Positions 7,574 through 16,404 of a DNA stretch of 64,000 nucleotides are shown in pieces. The stretch spans positions 186,001 through 250,000 of the forward strand of contig DATENC010000020.1 in NCBI GenBank assembly GCA_035275265.1. The letters run 5' to 3'. The DNA comes from JACQAP01 sp035275265. GTDB taxonomy: Bacteria > Pseudomonadota > Gammaproteobacteria > Burkholderiales > JACQAP01. Each line of letters opens with the position of its first letter. Position 1 is the stretch's first letter. The notes beneath the pieces are model-generated. The model made no database searches, was not told where the DNA came from, and saw nothing but the letters and a program-made list of their open reading frames with translations. The position numbers and the translations under genes are program-made.

Positions 7574-9889
7574 GTGAAGTTTGTGCAATCGATCGAGCAG
7601 TTTCGGGACACAATCGGCGAAATTCTGCGAAACTTTTCGCAGGGTTTGTTGCCCTCGACCGCGAGTGGCGTTGCGGCGGCGATCATCGCCGGCGTGGCCG
7701 GCGCAATGCTCGCGTGGTTCGGGGCACGGTTGTTCTACCTCAGGCGCCGCCGCCTGCGCGTGGCAAGAGCTGATCCGGCCACCGTCGGTGCGATAGTCGA
7801 AGAATCGGTCCTGTCCGACACACAGTACCACCTCCTTTTCGATCACAATCCGATCCCGACTTTCGTGTGCGAAACGCGCCGGTGGGTCTGCCTCGAAGTG
7901 AACAAGGCCGCGGTGAATGGTTATGGCTACTCGCGCGAGGAATTCCTCAAGATCCGGTTCACGGACCTCAGCCCGGCGGAGGAGACGGAGCGGATGTCCA
8001 CCACGCTTGTGAATCTTGGCGCCAGTGCGAACGATCTGGGGGTGTGGCGCCACAGGAGGAAGGACGGAAGCCCCATCGAAGTCGAGCTCGTCACTTTTCG
8101 GGTGCAATTTGGAAGACGGCAGGCCCGCATTCTGATTGCGAAAGACGTCAGCAGCCGCAGGAAAATCGAGGAAGTGCTTTGGAAGGATGTAGAGCGCTTC
8201 GGGCTGGTGTCCAAGGCGACCAACGACGCATTTCTGGAGTGGGACCTGGCCACCGACCGGGTGTGGAGAAACGACAGCTACCAGCGCCTGTTCGGGCATC
8301 GCAGCGATGACCTCCAGCCGAAAATGGAATCGTGGTTCGGGCACATCCATGCGGACGACCGTGTGCGCGTGCAGCAACGGCTGCTCGGTGTCATCAATTC
8401 CAGCGACACTCTGTGGAACGACGAGTTCCGCCTCGTGCGACACGACGAGACGGTTGCGCATGTCCACGCACGGGGGTTCGTCAATCGGGATGACGCCGGA
8501 TCCGCGCTCAAGATGCTCGGGGTTCTGCAGGACGTCACTGCCCGCAAGGAGTCGGAAGAGCGCACGCGTTTCCTTGCGGACCACGACGAGCTGACTGGCC
8601 TGCCCAATCGCAGCCTGTTCAAGCAATCGTTGGCGCAAGCGATCCAGCGCGCAGCGCGCAGCGGTAAATTCCTGTCGGTCCTGTTTCTCGATCTGGATCG
8701 CTTCAAGAACATCAACGACAGCCTCGGGCACGAGACCGGCGACCAGGTACTGCGCGCTGTCGCGGAGCGGGTATCCGGATGTGTGCGGCAAGTGGATCTC
8801 GTTGCCCGTTTTGGGGGAGATGAATTCGCAGTGCTCGTCGAAGGGTTGACGGCGGAGGACCAGGCCGGCGCCGTCGCCCGCAAGATCATCGATGCACTGG
8901 CCAAGCCGCTGCTCCTGGCGGGGCGCCAGTATCGCCCGGGAGCGAGCATCGGCATAAGCACTTACCCTTCCGATGCCCGCGACGTGCTTTCGCTGCAGAA
9001 GAATGCGGACATCGCAATGTACCGCGCAAAGGAGGAAGGACGAGGCACATTCCAGTTTTACTCGGAGCAGTTGAACACGCATTCGATTCAGCGCCTGGAA
9101 TTCGAATCGAACCTGAACGGCGCGTTGAACAACCGGGAGTTTGTGCTTTACTACCAGCCGAAGGTTGAATTGGCGAGTGGGAATATTGCCGGCGTGGAGG
9201 CACTGATCCGTTGGGTAAGCCCGCAATTTGGATTCGTGTCGCCGGCGGATTTCATCGCGATAGCCGAAGAAACCGGGTTGATCGTGCCGATTGGGCGATG
9301 GGTGGTACAGACCGCGTGCGTTCAAAACCGCGCATGGCAGAAGGGAGGGCTGCCGCCGCTGCGCATCGCGGTGAACATTTCCGCCCGCCAGATGGCCGAC
9401 AAGGGGCTGGTCAATTTCATCGTCGATACCATGGCGCGCACCAGCTTGACGGCGGCTTCGCTGGAGCTCGAGATCACGGAAAGCGCGGTCATGAGCAACC
9501 AGGACCACGCAGAGAAAGTGCTCAACCAATTAAAGGCGCTCGGAATTCATCTGACCATGGACGATTTCGGTACGGGCTACTCGTCGTTGGCCTATCTCAA
9601 GCGCTTCCCTTTCGACAGCGTAAAAATCGACCAGTCCTTCATCCGCGGTATTCCCGCCAACCGGGACGATTGCGCCATCGTCGAGGCCATTATCGCCATG
9701 GCCCGCAGCCTGGACCTGAAAGTTGTGGCAGAGGGCGTGGAAACTCAGGAGCAGTCCGAGTTCCTGCGCAAACTCGGCTGTGACCAGATCCAGGGCTACG
9801 TCTTCAGCAAGCCCGTTCCTTCCGCAGAGATTGTCGGCCTGCTCTACAAGACCATGACCCGCAGCGCGACGGTTCAGGCGGGAACGTAA
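7574..9889 (+). CDS. Membrane-anchored PAS-PAS-GGDEF-EAL protein (c-di-GMP turnover)
   Basis: The 771-residue protein has one membrane segment (about 31-56) followed by a basic stop-transfer run (RRRRLRV). Two PAS domains follow (about 85-195 and 205-325). The GGDEF domain (about 330-505) has an intact RFGGDEF active site near 412-418, and the EAL domain (about 515-765) has intact GVEALIRW near 540 plus DDFGTGYSSL. Both catalytic signatures are complete, so it could make or degrade cyclic di-GMP; the PAS domains would sense the signal. GTG is the start. It has no neighbours on its strand, so it is probably monocistronic. Confidence 0.95.
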   Translation: MKFVQSIEQFRDTIGEILRNFSQGLLPSTASGVAAAIIAGVAGAMLAWFGARLFYLRRRRLRVARADPATVGAIVEESVLSDTQYHLLFDHNPIPTFVCETRRWVCLEVNKAAVNGYGYSREEFLKIRFTDLSPAEETERMSTTLVNLGASANDLGVWRHRRKDGSPIEVELVTFRVQFGRRQARILIAKDVSSRRKIEEVLWKDVERFGLVSKATNDAFLEWDLATDRVWRNDSYQRLFGHRSDDLQPKMESWFGHIHADDRVRVQQRLLGVINSSDTLWNDEFRLVRHDETVAHVHARGFVNRDDAGSALKMLGVLQDVTARKESEERTRFLADHDELTGLPNRSLFKQSLAQAIQRAARSGKFLSVLFLDLDRFKNINDSLGHETGDQVLRAVAERVSGCVRQVDLVARFGGDEFAVLVEGLTAEDQAGAVARKIIDALAKPLLLAGRQYRPGASIGISTYPSDARDVLSLQKNADIAMYRAKEEGRGTFQFYSEQLNTHSIQRLEFESNLNGALNNREFVLYYQPKVELASGNIAGVEALIRWVSPQFGFVSPADFIAIAEETGLIVPIGRWVVQTACVQNRAWQKGGLPPLRIAVNISARQMADKGLVNFIVDTMARTSLTAASLELEITESAVMSNQDHAEKVLNQLKALGIHLTMDDFGTGYSSLAYLKRFPFDSVKIDQSFIRGIPANRDDCAIVEAIIAMARSLDLKVVAEGVETQEQSEFLRKLGCDQIQGYVFSKPVPSAEIVGLLYKTMTRSATVQAGT

Positions 9890-9955
9890 CCCGCAGGGCC
9901 GAGGTCCGAGGCCGGAGTGAGCGACGAAAAACAGGACGCAAAGTCCGTGCGTGGT

Positions 9956-10930
9956 TTATGAATTCTTGAGCGTTGCGAGAAACGCCAGCAGCGCAGCGTT
10001 GACCTCGGCCGGACGTTCTTGCTGAATCCAATGTCCGGCCCCGTCGATGAGCCTGCAGACGCGCAGGTCATCAACCCAGCGTTTCATGTGCTCCACCAGG
10101 TCCACGTTGGGAACGAACCTGAGCACCCCGTCGCGGCTGCCGGCGATGAAGCACGCTGGACGCGTGATGCGCGCGCCGGTCAACGCGGTCAGGCGCTCCC
10201 AGTCGCGCTCCTGGTTACGGTAACGATTGAGCGGACCGCGAAATCCGGATTCTGCGAACTGCGATACATAGTAGTCGACATCGTCCTCGGTCAGCCACCC
10301 TGGCAGCACCGGAGGTTCGGCAAGGTCGTCCAGCATCCTCGCATCCGCCGGCTTGTCGCTGCGGAACATGCCTCTGGGCGCATCGCCCGACCCCGAGTAG
10401 TAGATCTTGCGGAGAGCCGTGCGAATGTCGGCCTCGAACTCCTCTTCGGCGCGCCCGGGTTCCTGAAAATACACTTGATAGAAAAAACGGTTTGCGTAGA
10501 TCTGGCGCCACAACGCAATCGAGGAAATCTTTCCGCGAGGCGCATAGGGCACACTCAATGCCGCTACGGCACGCACCCGTCCGGGATGGAGCGCGGCAGT
10601 GTTCCAGACAATGGGCGCACCCCAATCATGGCCGATCAGGATGGCCCGCTCTTCACCGAAATGATCGATCAGCCCGAGAACGTCGCCGATCAGGCTCTCC
10701 ATGTCATAGGCTTCGAGGGCTTCGGGCGCGTCACTGCCGCCATAGCCACGCACGTCGGGCACTGCTACACGGTAGCCGGCCGCGCGCAGCGGCGCGATCT
10801 GGTGGCGCCACGAGTACCAGGATTCCGGCCAGCCGTGGACCATGATGACAAGCGGTCCTTCGCCTTTGACGACGCAGCGCAGACGCACGCCATTGGTTTC
10901 GATCATTTCAAAGGTTTCGCTAGTGGGCAC
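9956..10930 (-). CDS. Alpha/beta hydrolase, epoxide hydrolase-like
   Basis: The conserved part begins ETNGVRLRCVVKGEGPLVIM, followed by the oxyanion-hole motif HGWPESWYSWRHQ and nucleophile elbow IGHDWGAPIVW (Asp in the middle). The acid-base histidine lies in IDGAGHWIQQERP near the C-terminus. Asp as nucleophile, the HGWPE motif and conserved cap tyrosines are typical of soluble epoxide hydrolases and haloalkane dehalogenases. I chose the GTG at 10930 (GGAAA upstream); an upstream in-frame start at 11011 would add a non-conserved hydrophobic stretch, and an ATG at 10906 is also possible. The divergent cupin gene starts at 11036. Confidence 0.85.
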   Translation of the reverse strand: MPTSETFEMIETNGVRLRCVVKGEGPLVIMVHGWPESWYSWRHQIAPLRAAGYRVAVPDVRGYGGSDAPEALEAYDMESLIGDVLGLIDHFGEERAILIGHDWGAPIVWNTAALHPGRVRAVAALSVPYAPRGKISSIALWRQIYANRFFYQVYFQEPGRAEEEFEADIRTALRKIYYSGSGDAPRGMFRSDKPADARMLDDLAEPPVLPGWLTEDDVDYYVSQFAESGFRGPLNRYRNQERDWERLTALTGARITRPACFIAGSRDGVLRFVPNVDLVEHMKRWVDDLRVCRLIDGAGHWIQQERPAEVNAALLAFLATLKNS

Positions 10931-11035
10931 GTCGGTTTCCGGCAGGGCGGTACCCCGAATGGTAAATGGTGCAAGATGGATGAGGAATGAGAAAACGAGC
11001 CCAAACCCCAATTACTCAGCACGAAAGGCCTGGAA

Positions 11036-11332
11036 ATGGGAAACAGCCGCGACAAAGCGATACCGACTCTGCAGATCGAAAACGACCGGGTCGTGGTAAC
11101 CGAGTGGCGTTTCGCTCCCGGTGCAGAAACCGGCTGGCATCGGCACGGGCATGACTATGTGGTCGTACCGCAAACGACCGGAAAACTGCTCCTCGAAGAA
11201 CACGGCGGGAACCGGGAGGCACAACTCACGGCCGGGGTGTCCTACTTCCGCAACGTGGGTGTGGAGCACAACGTCGTCAACGCCAATGATTTCGAGTTTG
11301 TGTTCGTGGAAGTCGAAATCAAGAAGCCGTAA
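11036..11332 (+). CDS. Cupin domain protein
   Basis: A 98-residue single cupin barrel. The first cupin motif is visible as RFAPGAETGWHRHGHDYVVV (metal-binding histidines HRH-GH), and the second as SYFRNVGVEHNVVNAND with its conserved histidine. No other domain is present. Small cupins of this type bind a metal and may be isomerases, dioxygenases or sensors; nothing here narrows it down. It ends 4 nt before the convergent GST stop, so the two genes share their 3' region. Confidence 0.8.
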   Translation: MGNSRDKAIPTLQIENDRVVVTEWRFAPGAETGWHRHGHDYVVVPQTTGKLLLEEHGGNREAQLTAGVSYFRNVGVEHNVVNANDFEFVFVEVEIKKP

Positions 11333-11336
11333 CTGC

Positions 11337-12260
11337 CTAAGTTGAGGAGATGCGGTAGCCGACGCGCGGGAAGTGCACGCAGACCGTACCTACTCGCGGA
11401 TCCTCGCGCAGGATCGCGACGCGGTCGCGGGTCACCAGCCGAACCGTTCCGTACACCGGCGGTTCACCGCTGTTCACGTCGGGCACCACGCCCACGCGAG
11501 CGCCGGGTTCCAGTTTCTGTGGATCCTGTGGATCTGCCTGTTCCGGTGTCGCAGGTTCATGCGACCGTGCAGCCTCGATCGCGTCTGTGGACTTCATCGG
11601 CGTGGGATTGCCGTGGCCAATGGCCTTGACACGTTGTTCCCATGCTTCGAGCGCGGGAAACTCGGAGAACAACGCCGGGCCGCCCTGCCAGCGCGCGCGC
11701 ACGAACCACACCAGGTAGTAGCCGACCGCATCCGGAAGGCCTGGTTGCTCGCCCAATAGGAACCTTCGTCCGCTCACGAGACGCTGATCGAGCCAGCCGA
11801 ATTGCGCGCGCAGTTGCGCGATGACATGAGGCAGGTCCGTTTTCAGTTTTTTCAGATCACCGTCGGGTCCGAAGAAGAGCCGCACCCGGTCTGCAACAAA
11901 CGCCTCGGGAAGCTGATCCGCGTTTGCGCCCAGTGACAACCGCACTGCCAGATCGAACAATCCATCAGACCAACGATTGAGCGCCCACGGCACACCGTCC
12001 GTGCCACCGGGAAAGAACGTCGGTTCGGGGAAACGCTGTTGCAATTCCCCGAGGATGCACTGGCTATCGCAGTAGATGTCAGCGCCCATCTGCATCACAG
12101 GCGTGCGCCGGTAGCCGCCGGTTAGGGGCGTCACGTCGGGCTTGGGCGGAAGGCGCGGAATCTCCACCGAGCGCCACGCAAGCCGCTTGATGCCGAGCGC
12201 GACCCGGACCTTTTCGGATACCGGCGACTGCGGATAGTGATGCAGGATGATTTCGGGCAA
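11337..12260 (-). CDS. Glutathione S-transferase family protein with C-terminal extension
   Basis: The product is 307 residues, longer than ordinary GSTs. The N-terminal thioredoxin fold (about 1-80) reads MPEIILHHYPQSPVSEKVRV with a serine in the usual active-site place, then YRRTPVMQMGADIYCDSQCI. The helical domain follows to about 235. About 70 further residues, after a linker rich in P, E and A, include VRLVTRDRVAILREDPRVG and VHFPRVGYRI, which look like a small extra beta domain. Its role is unknown. The gene runs opposite to the cupin and MFS genes beside it. Confidence 0.8.
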   Translation of the reverse strand: MPEIILHHYPQSPVSEKVRVALGIKRLAWRSVEIPRLPPKPDVTPLTGGYRRTPVMQMGADIYCDSQCILGELQQRFPEPTFFPGGTDGVPWALNRWSDGLFDLAVRLSLGANADQLPEAFVADRVRLFFGPDGDLKKLKTDLPHVIAQLRAQFGWLDQRLVSGRRFLLGEQPGLPDAVGYYLVWFVRARWQGGPALFSEFPALEAWEQRVKAIGHGNPTPMKSTDAIEAARSHEPATPEQADPQDPQKLEPGARVGVVPDVNSGEPPVYGTVRLVTRDRVAILREDPRVGTVCVHFPRVGYRISST

Positions 12261-12440
12261 GTTAACTCCTCAGAAACGGTGGCCGGCTTGTGCAACACGC
12301 ATGAAACGATCGATAGTATCTCGCTTGTCTCGAGCTGCACAATCGACACCAATGCAATCACCAGTTCCCTTGCTGTAGGCTTACGGTCGACAAGACAAGA
12401 AGTAACATTGCGACCGGAAAGACGTGCCGATAGCCAGTCG

Positions 12441-13712
12441 ATGAACAAGCCCGAGCGTCGCGAGACCAGACGCGCAGTGACGGCAGCAGTCGTGGGTAAT
12501 GTGCTGGAATGGTACGACTTCGCGATCTATGCCTACATGGCGACGGTGATCGCGAAGAAGTTCTTTCCGGCGGGGGACGAGGTCACGGCGCTGCTCTCGA
12601 CCTTCGCCGCGTTTGGCGTGGGCTTTGTCGTGCGACCACTGGGTGGCATATTGATCGGGCGGCTCGGCGATCTCAAGGGAAGGAAGACGGCGCTGCTTCT
12701 CACCATTGCGCTGATGGCAGCAGCCACGGTGCTGATCGGGCTCATCCCAAGCTACGAGACAATCGGCCCGGCGGCGCCGATCCTGATCGTTATCGCCCGC
12801 ATGCTGCAGGGTTTCTCCGCCGGCGGTGAATGGGGTGGCTCGACCGCGTTCATTGTGGAGTGGGCCCCCGAAAACCAGCGCGGCTTCTACGGCAGCCTGC
12901 AACAGTGCAGCGTCGCGGGCGGACTACTTCTCGGCTCTGCTGTTGCAGCGTTAGTGTCTACTGTGTTAACGCCTCAGACGGTGGATGCCTGGGCTTGGCG
13001 CATTCCTTTCTTGCTCGGCGGCCTGCTCGGACCGGTGGGGTTGTACATGCGCAGGAACATCGGCGAGACGCCCGCGTTCGCGCGCGTCGCGAAGGAAACG
13101 ACGCCGACAGCGACCAGTGACGCCTCCGCGCTGGCATGGCTCGCGGCGCGTGCGTTCGGCCTTACGATCCTGTGGTCGGTGTCCTATTACATCGTGCTTG
13201 CATACATGCCGACATTCATGCAAAAGCACCTCATGCTCGGTCGCAGCGAGGCGTTGTGGGCGACCACGGCCGGATTGTTCGCGCTGGTGACGACAATACC
13301 GCTCGCAGGTTTGCTTTCGGATCGATTCGGGCGCAAGCCGCTGTTGCTGGCCGCCTGCGTGGTGTTCATGGTGCTGCCCTATCCGCTCTTCAATCTGATG
13401 CTGGCCGGAGCGTCGCTGGGAACGATCATCGCGATCCAGGTCGCGCTGGCGCTGGGCATCGCACTGTACTCGGGTCCGGGTCCACCCGCGATCGCGGAGA
13501 TCTTTCCGACAAAGGGGCGATCTACATGGATGTCAACCGGTTACAGCCTGTCGGTGGCAATGTTCGGTGGCTTCGCTCCTTTCGTCGCAACCTGGCTGAT
13601 CGAGAAGACCGGTAGCTTGCTGTCGCCGGCCTACTACGTGATGGCGGCTGCGGCCGCAAGCACCGTTGTCGTTCTCCGCCTCCAAGAAAGCGCCCATAAA
13701 CCCCTGCGCTGA
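12441..13712 (+). CDS. MFS transporter, metabolite:H+ symporter (MHS) type
   Basis: The product is 423 residues with twelve predicted membrane segments. It begins MNKPERRETRRAVTAAVVGN and shows the MHS signature GNVLEWYDFAIYAYMATVIA. It also has the loop 2-3 MFS motif GRLGDLKGRKTALL and the conserved RMLQGFSAGGEWGGSTAFIV of the proline/betaine, ketoglutarate and shikimate symporters. It likely imports a carboxylate or zwitterion with protons. The start at 12441 is the first ATG that keeps only the conserved N-terminus; upstream in-frame codons are not conserved-looking. Confidence 0.9.
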   Translation: MNKPERRETRRAVTAAVVGNVLEWYDFAIYAYMATVIAKKFFPAGDEVTALLSTFAAFGVGFVVRPLGGILIGRLGDLKGRKTALLLTIALMAAATVLIGLIPSYETIGPAAPILIVIARMLQGFSAGGEWGGSTAFIVEWAPENQRGFYGSLQQCSVAGGLLLGSAVAALVSTVLTPQTVDAWAWRIPFLLGGLLGPVGLYMRRNIGETPAFARVAKETTPTATSDASALAWLAARAFGLTILWSVSYYIVLAYMPTFMQKHLMLGRSEALWATTAGLFALVTTIPLAGLLSDRFGRKPLLLAACVVFMVLPYPLFNLMLAGASLGTIIAIQVALALGIALYSGPGPPAIAEIFPTKGRSTWMSTGYSLSVAMFGGFAPFVATWLIEKTGSLLSPAYYVMAAAAASTVVVLRLQESAHKPLR

Positions 13713-13796
13713 ACGCGACGGCAAAACTAGCCTCGATGAACCAGGTTCCGCGGCGAGCGTGTACATTGCACCAAGGACGATACCGCGGAGGCGATC

Positions 13797-14699
13797 ATGA
13801 ATACGCAGGAGAATGTGCTCGAACCCTGGCAGTGGCCGGAAGGACAGTGGCGAGCAATCGTCAATCGTGTCCGCGCTGGAAAGACCTACCGACCGAAAGC
13901 ATGGAAGGACAATGCGCGCTGCGCGGTGGCGCTTTCGTTCGACTCGGATCACGAGACCAGCGAGCTACGCGACGGCGGCAAGTCGATAGGGCGCCTGTGC
14001 TGGGGGCAGTATGGCAATCGCGTGGGAATGCCGCGGATACTGAAGTTGCTCGAAAAGTACGACGTAAGGGCAAGCTTTTACGTGCCAGCGGTCACCGCTC
14101 TGCTGCATCCGGAAGAGCAGCGCCGCGTCGTCGCGGAGGGTCACGAAATCGGAATCCACGGGTGGATTCATGAACTGAACTCCATTCTGCCGTACGAATC
14201 GGAACGCGACCTGATGCTGCGCTCGCGGGATGAACTGGAAAGGATTGCCGGTGCGCGACCGCTAGGGATGCGCACGCCGTCGTGGGACTTCAGCCAGCAC
14301 ACACTCGGCATCGCGCGCGAGATGGGGTTGCTTTACGACTCCTCGCTCATGGCCGACGACGACTGTTACGAACTGCTGCTCGACGGTGAGCCGACCGGCG
14401 TGATCGAGCTTCCGGTCGAATGGGTTCGTGACGACGCCGTCTATTTCATGATGAATCGTTTCCAGTCCTTGCGACCCTACACTCCGCCGCTGGACGTGCT
14501 CGAGATTTTCCGCCGGGAGCTCGACGCTGCATATGAGGAAGGCGGCGTGTTTCAACTGACGCTGCATCCGCACATCATCGGCTACCGGTCGCGGATATGG
14601 ATCGTCGAGGAAATCATCCGCCATGCGCAATCGCGCAAGAACATCTGGTTCGCGACGCATGCAGAGGTCGTGCAGTGGGCCACCAACCACGCGGCTTAG
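13797..14699 (+). CDS. Polysaccharide deacetylase family protein
   Basis: A 300-residue NodB-fold carbohydrate esterase family 4 protein without a signal peptide. The catalytic and metal motifs appear as CAVALSFDSDHETSEL (Asp pair), EGHEIGIHGWIHELNS (H-x3-H) and RTPSWDFSQHTLGIAREMG. The C-terminal FQLTLHPHIIGYRSRI carries the last conserved histidine. This cytoplasmic subgroup, which includes Helicobacter PgdA-like and PuuE-like proteins, often acts on small amides rather than peptidoglycan. It lies 85 nt after the MFS gene on the same strand, so it may process the imported solute; that is inference. Confidence 0.85.
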   Translation: MNTQENVLEPWQWPEGQWRAIVNRVRAGKTYRPKAWKDNARCAVALSFDSDHETSELRDGGKSIGRLCWGQYGNRVGMPRILKLLEKYDVRASFYVPAVTALLHPEEQRRVVAEGHEIGIHGWIHELNSILPYESERDLMLRSRDELERIAGARPLGMRTPSWDFSQHTLGIAREMGLLYDSSLMADDDCYELLLDGEPTGVIELPVEWVRDDAVYFMMNRFQSLRPYTPPLDVLEIFRRELDAAYEEGGVFQLTLHPHIIGYRSRIWIVEEIIRHAQSRKNIWFATHAEVVQWATNHAA

Positions 14700-14736
14700 T
14701 CAGACGGTCATCGAGCGGCAGGTCCGGTATTTCTGG

Positions 14737-14757
14737 TATTGAGTACTCCGCACTCAA
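14737..14757 (-). repeat. Short palindromic repeat overlapping the SDR stop codon
   Basis: TTGAGT at 14739-14744 pairs with ACTCAA at 14752-14757. The minus-strand TGA stop of the SDR gene (14754-14756) lies inside the right arm, so repeat sequence supplies the stop. Confidence 0.45.
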
Positions 14758-15518
14758 CTCGCTATCGTCACACCGCCGTCGGCAACAATCGTCTGTCCGG
14801 TGATGAACGCCGCGGCGGGCGAAGCCAGGAACGCGGCGATGCCACCAATGTCATCGGGCTCGCCGATGCGGCCCAGAGGCGTCAGTGATTCGTAGTGGCG
14901 CAGCGTCTCCGGGTTCTCCCACAAGGCGCGGGCGAAGTCGGTCTTGACCAGTCCCGGGGCGATGCAGTTGACACGGATATTGTGCCGGCCCCACTCGACC
15001 GCCAGATTGCGCGCGAGCTGCATGTCAGCCGCCTTCGAGATTGCGTAGGCGCCAAGCACACCAGTACCCTTGAGCCCCCCGATGGACGACACGATGATCA
15101 CCACGCCGTCGCTCCTCTGCGCCATCTCCGGCAGCACCAGATTTGCCAGCCAATGGTTGGACACCACGTTGTTCTGCAGGATCTTGTTGAAGGCGTCATC
15201 GGGCATCTGCGCCATCGATCCGTAGTAGGGATTGCTTGCGGCATTGCACACCAGCACGTCTATTCTGCCCCGATGCCGGCGCGTTTCGTTGACCAGGTTC
15301 TGGAGTTGCCCCTTGTCGCCGATGTTGGCGGGAATCGCGATCGCATCGCCGCCCGACGAACGAATCGCCTCTGCGACCTGCTCGCAGACATCGGCCTTGC
15401 GGCTCGAGATCACCACCTTTGCGCCGGCCCTTGCCATGTGCTCAGCAATCGAACGGCCGATCCCGCGCGTGGATCCGGTGACGATGGCGATTTTGCCCGT
15501 GAGGTCGAGGGATTTCAT
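14754..15518 (-). CDS. Short-chain dehydrogenase/reductase
   Basis: A 254-residue classical SDR. The cofactor motif is VTGSTRGIG (TGxxxGIG, residues about 14-22), NAAS follows at about 90, the catalytic serine lies in VSSIGG, and the YxxxK pair is in GAYAISKAADM. The C-terminal LASPAAAFITGQTIVADGG is typical of FabG-like and glucose dehydrogenase-like members. It oxidises or reduces a hydroxyl/keto substrate with NAD(P); the substrate is unknown. Repeats flank it on both sides, and its stop codon lies in one of them. Confidence 0.9.
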   Translation of the reverse strand: MKSLDLTGKIAIVTGSTRGIGRSIAEHMARAGAKVVISSRKADVCEQVAEAIRSSGGDAIAIPANIGDKGQLQNLVNETRRHRGRIDVLVCNAASNPYYGSMAQMPDDAFNKILQNNVVSNHWLANLVLPEMAQRSDGVVIIVSSIGGLKGTGVLGAYAISKAADMQLARNLAVEWGRHNIRVNCIAPGLVKTDFARALWENPETLRHYESLTPLGRIGEPDDIGGIAAFLASPAAAFITGQTIVADGGVTIAS

Positions 15519-15523
15519 AAGAG

Positions 15524-15630
15524 CGTGAATGGGTGAATGAGTGAATGGGTGAATGGGTGAATGAGTGTGTAACGCCTTGATCGCCTTTCCCTCTTCACAC
15601 CTTCACACCTTCACTCCTTCACTCCTTCAC
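15524..15630. repeat. Two-armed 8-nt-unit repeat (GTGAATGR / CTTCACWC)
   Basis: The left arm (15524-15570) is about five copies of GTGAATGG or GTGAATGA. The right arm (15593-15630) is about five copies of CTTCACAC, CTTCACTC and CTTCACGG. The arms are nearly complementary (GTGAAKGR against its reverse complement) and enclose about 22 nt, so the whole can fold as a long imperfect hairpin. It fills the space between two minus-strand genes. Confidence 0.85.
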
Positions 15631-15634
15631 GGAG

Positions 15635-16174
15635 TTAGCGCCCTTCAATCAGCTTCTTCATGGTTTCGAGACCCAGTGGGTACACCCTGTTGAAAGCTGC
15701 AAGCGCCGTATCGTCGTCCTGTCCGGGAGGCGGCTCATCGGTCCAGTAGGCGAGGCGCCTGAACCGCGCTTTCCATTCGACGCGGCTCTTGCCGTTGCCG
15801 GCATCCTTCACGGTCATAGTGGGGAAATAGTCGCTGGCCCCCGGCTGGCCGCCGATGTACGTGTAGGAAAGGCTCATGTTCCAGGGCTCGAAGGCGATGA
15901 GTTTTTCCTGGACCTTGGTGCCGTTGACCCGGGTCAACTCGCGAATACTGCCGACTTCGCGATTCTTTCCGAGAATGATCCGGCTGCTTTCGATGGTCGG
16001 AAGCCAGCGCGGCAGTCCGTTGAAGTCACTCACCACCTCCCACACCTCCGCTGGAGGCGCATCGATCACGATGGAATGCTCGACTTTCAACTCCGGCGCA
16101 TCTGCCGCAAGCAGCAGTTGCGGGGCCAGCAAGCCCGCAAGCAGTGTCAACAGAACTCCCTTGGCAAATCGCAT
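15635..16174 (-). CDS. Secreted SRPBCC (START-like) family protein
   Basis: A strong Shine-Dalgarno (GGGGAGG, about 5 nt before ATG at 16174) selects the start and gives 179 residues. The signal peptide is MRFAKGVLLTLLAGLLAPQL with cleavage after LLAADA. The rest is a polyketide cyclase/dehydrase-type SRPBCC fold: EHSIVIDAPPAEVWEVVSDF, LPRWLPTIESSRII, then YFPTMTVKDAGNGKSRVEWK. Such folds bind hydrophobic ligands; the periplasmic site suggests lipid or metabolite binding. A distant relative, also exported, lies next to rquA at 58163-58783. Confidence 0.85.
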   Translation of the reverse strand: MRFAKGVLLTLLAGLLAPQLLLAADAPELKVEHSIVIDAPPAEVWEVVSDFNGLPRWLPTIESSRIILGKNREVGSIRELTRVNGTKVQEKLIAFEPWNMSLSYTYIGGQPGASDYFPTMTVKDAGNGKSRVEWKARFRRLAYWTDEPPPGQDDDTALAAFNRVYPLGLETMKKLIEGR

Positions 16175-16404
16175 TTCCGCCTCCCCACGATTGTCGTTGT
16201 CACGCGGACGACTGGCCGGCAAATCCGCCATGCCGCGTTTGCCGCAACTCTACCATCTTCATCCGAAGTCGAGATGGCGGGATGCGGCCGTGCACCGGCA
16301 AACCTGCTCTTGGCATATCATTCGCTGCGCTGATCGTAGCGCCGAGGGCACGTGCGACAGCGTTGCCGGTGCAGATGCAGACGGGGAACAGTTCGGAGGG
16401 AAGC

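Noticed and set aside
7310..9529. Long minus-strand open frame opposite the GGDEF/EAL gene
   Set aside because: It mirrors the plus-strand gene, is rich in arginine, histidine and proline as antisense frames in high-GC DNA are, and shows no domain; the plus strand has intact catalytic motifs.
15524..15630. CRISPR array
   Set aside because: The repeat unit is only 8 nt with no unique spacers of constant length, and the two arms are complementary.
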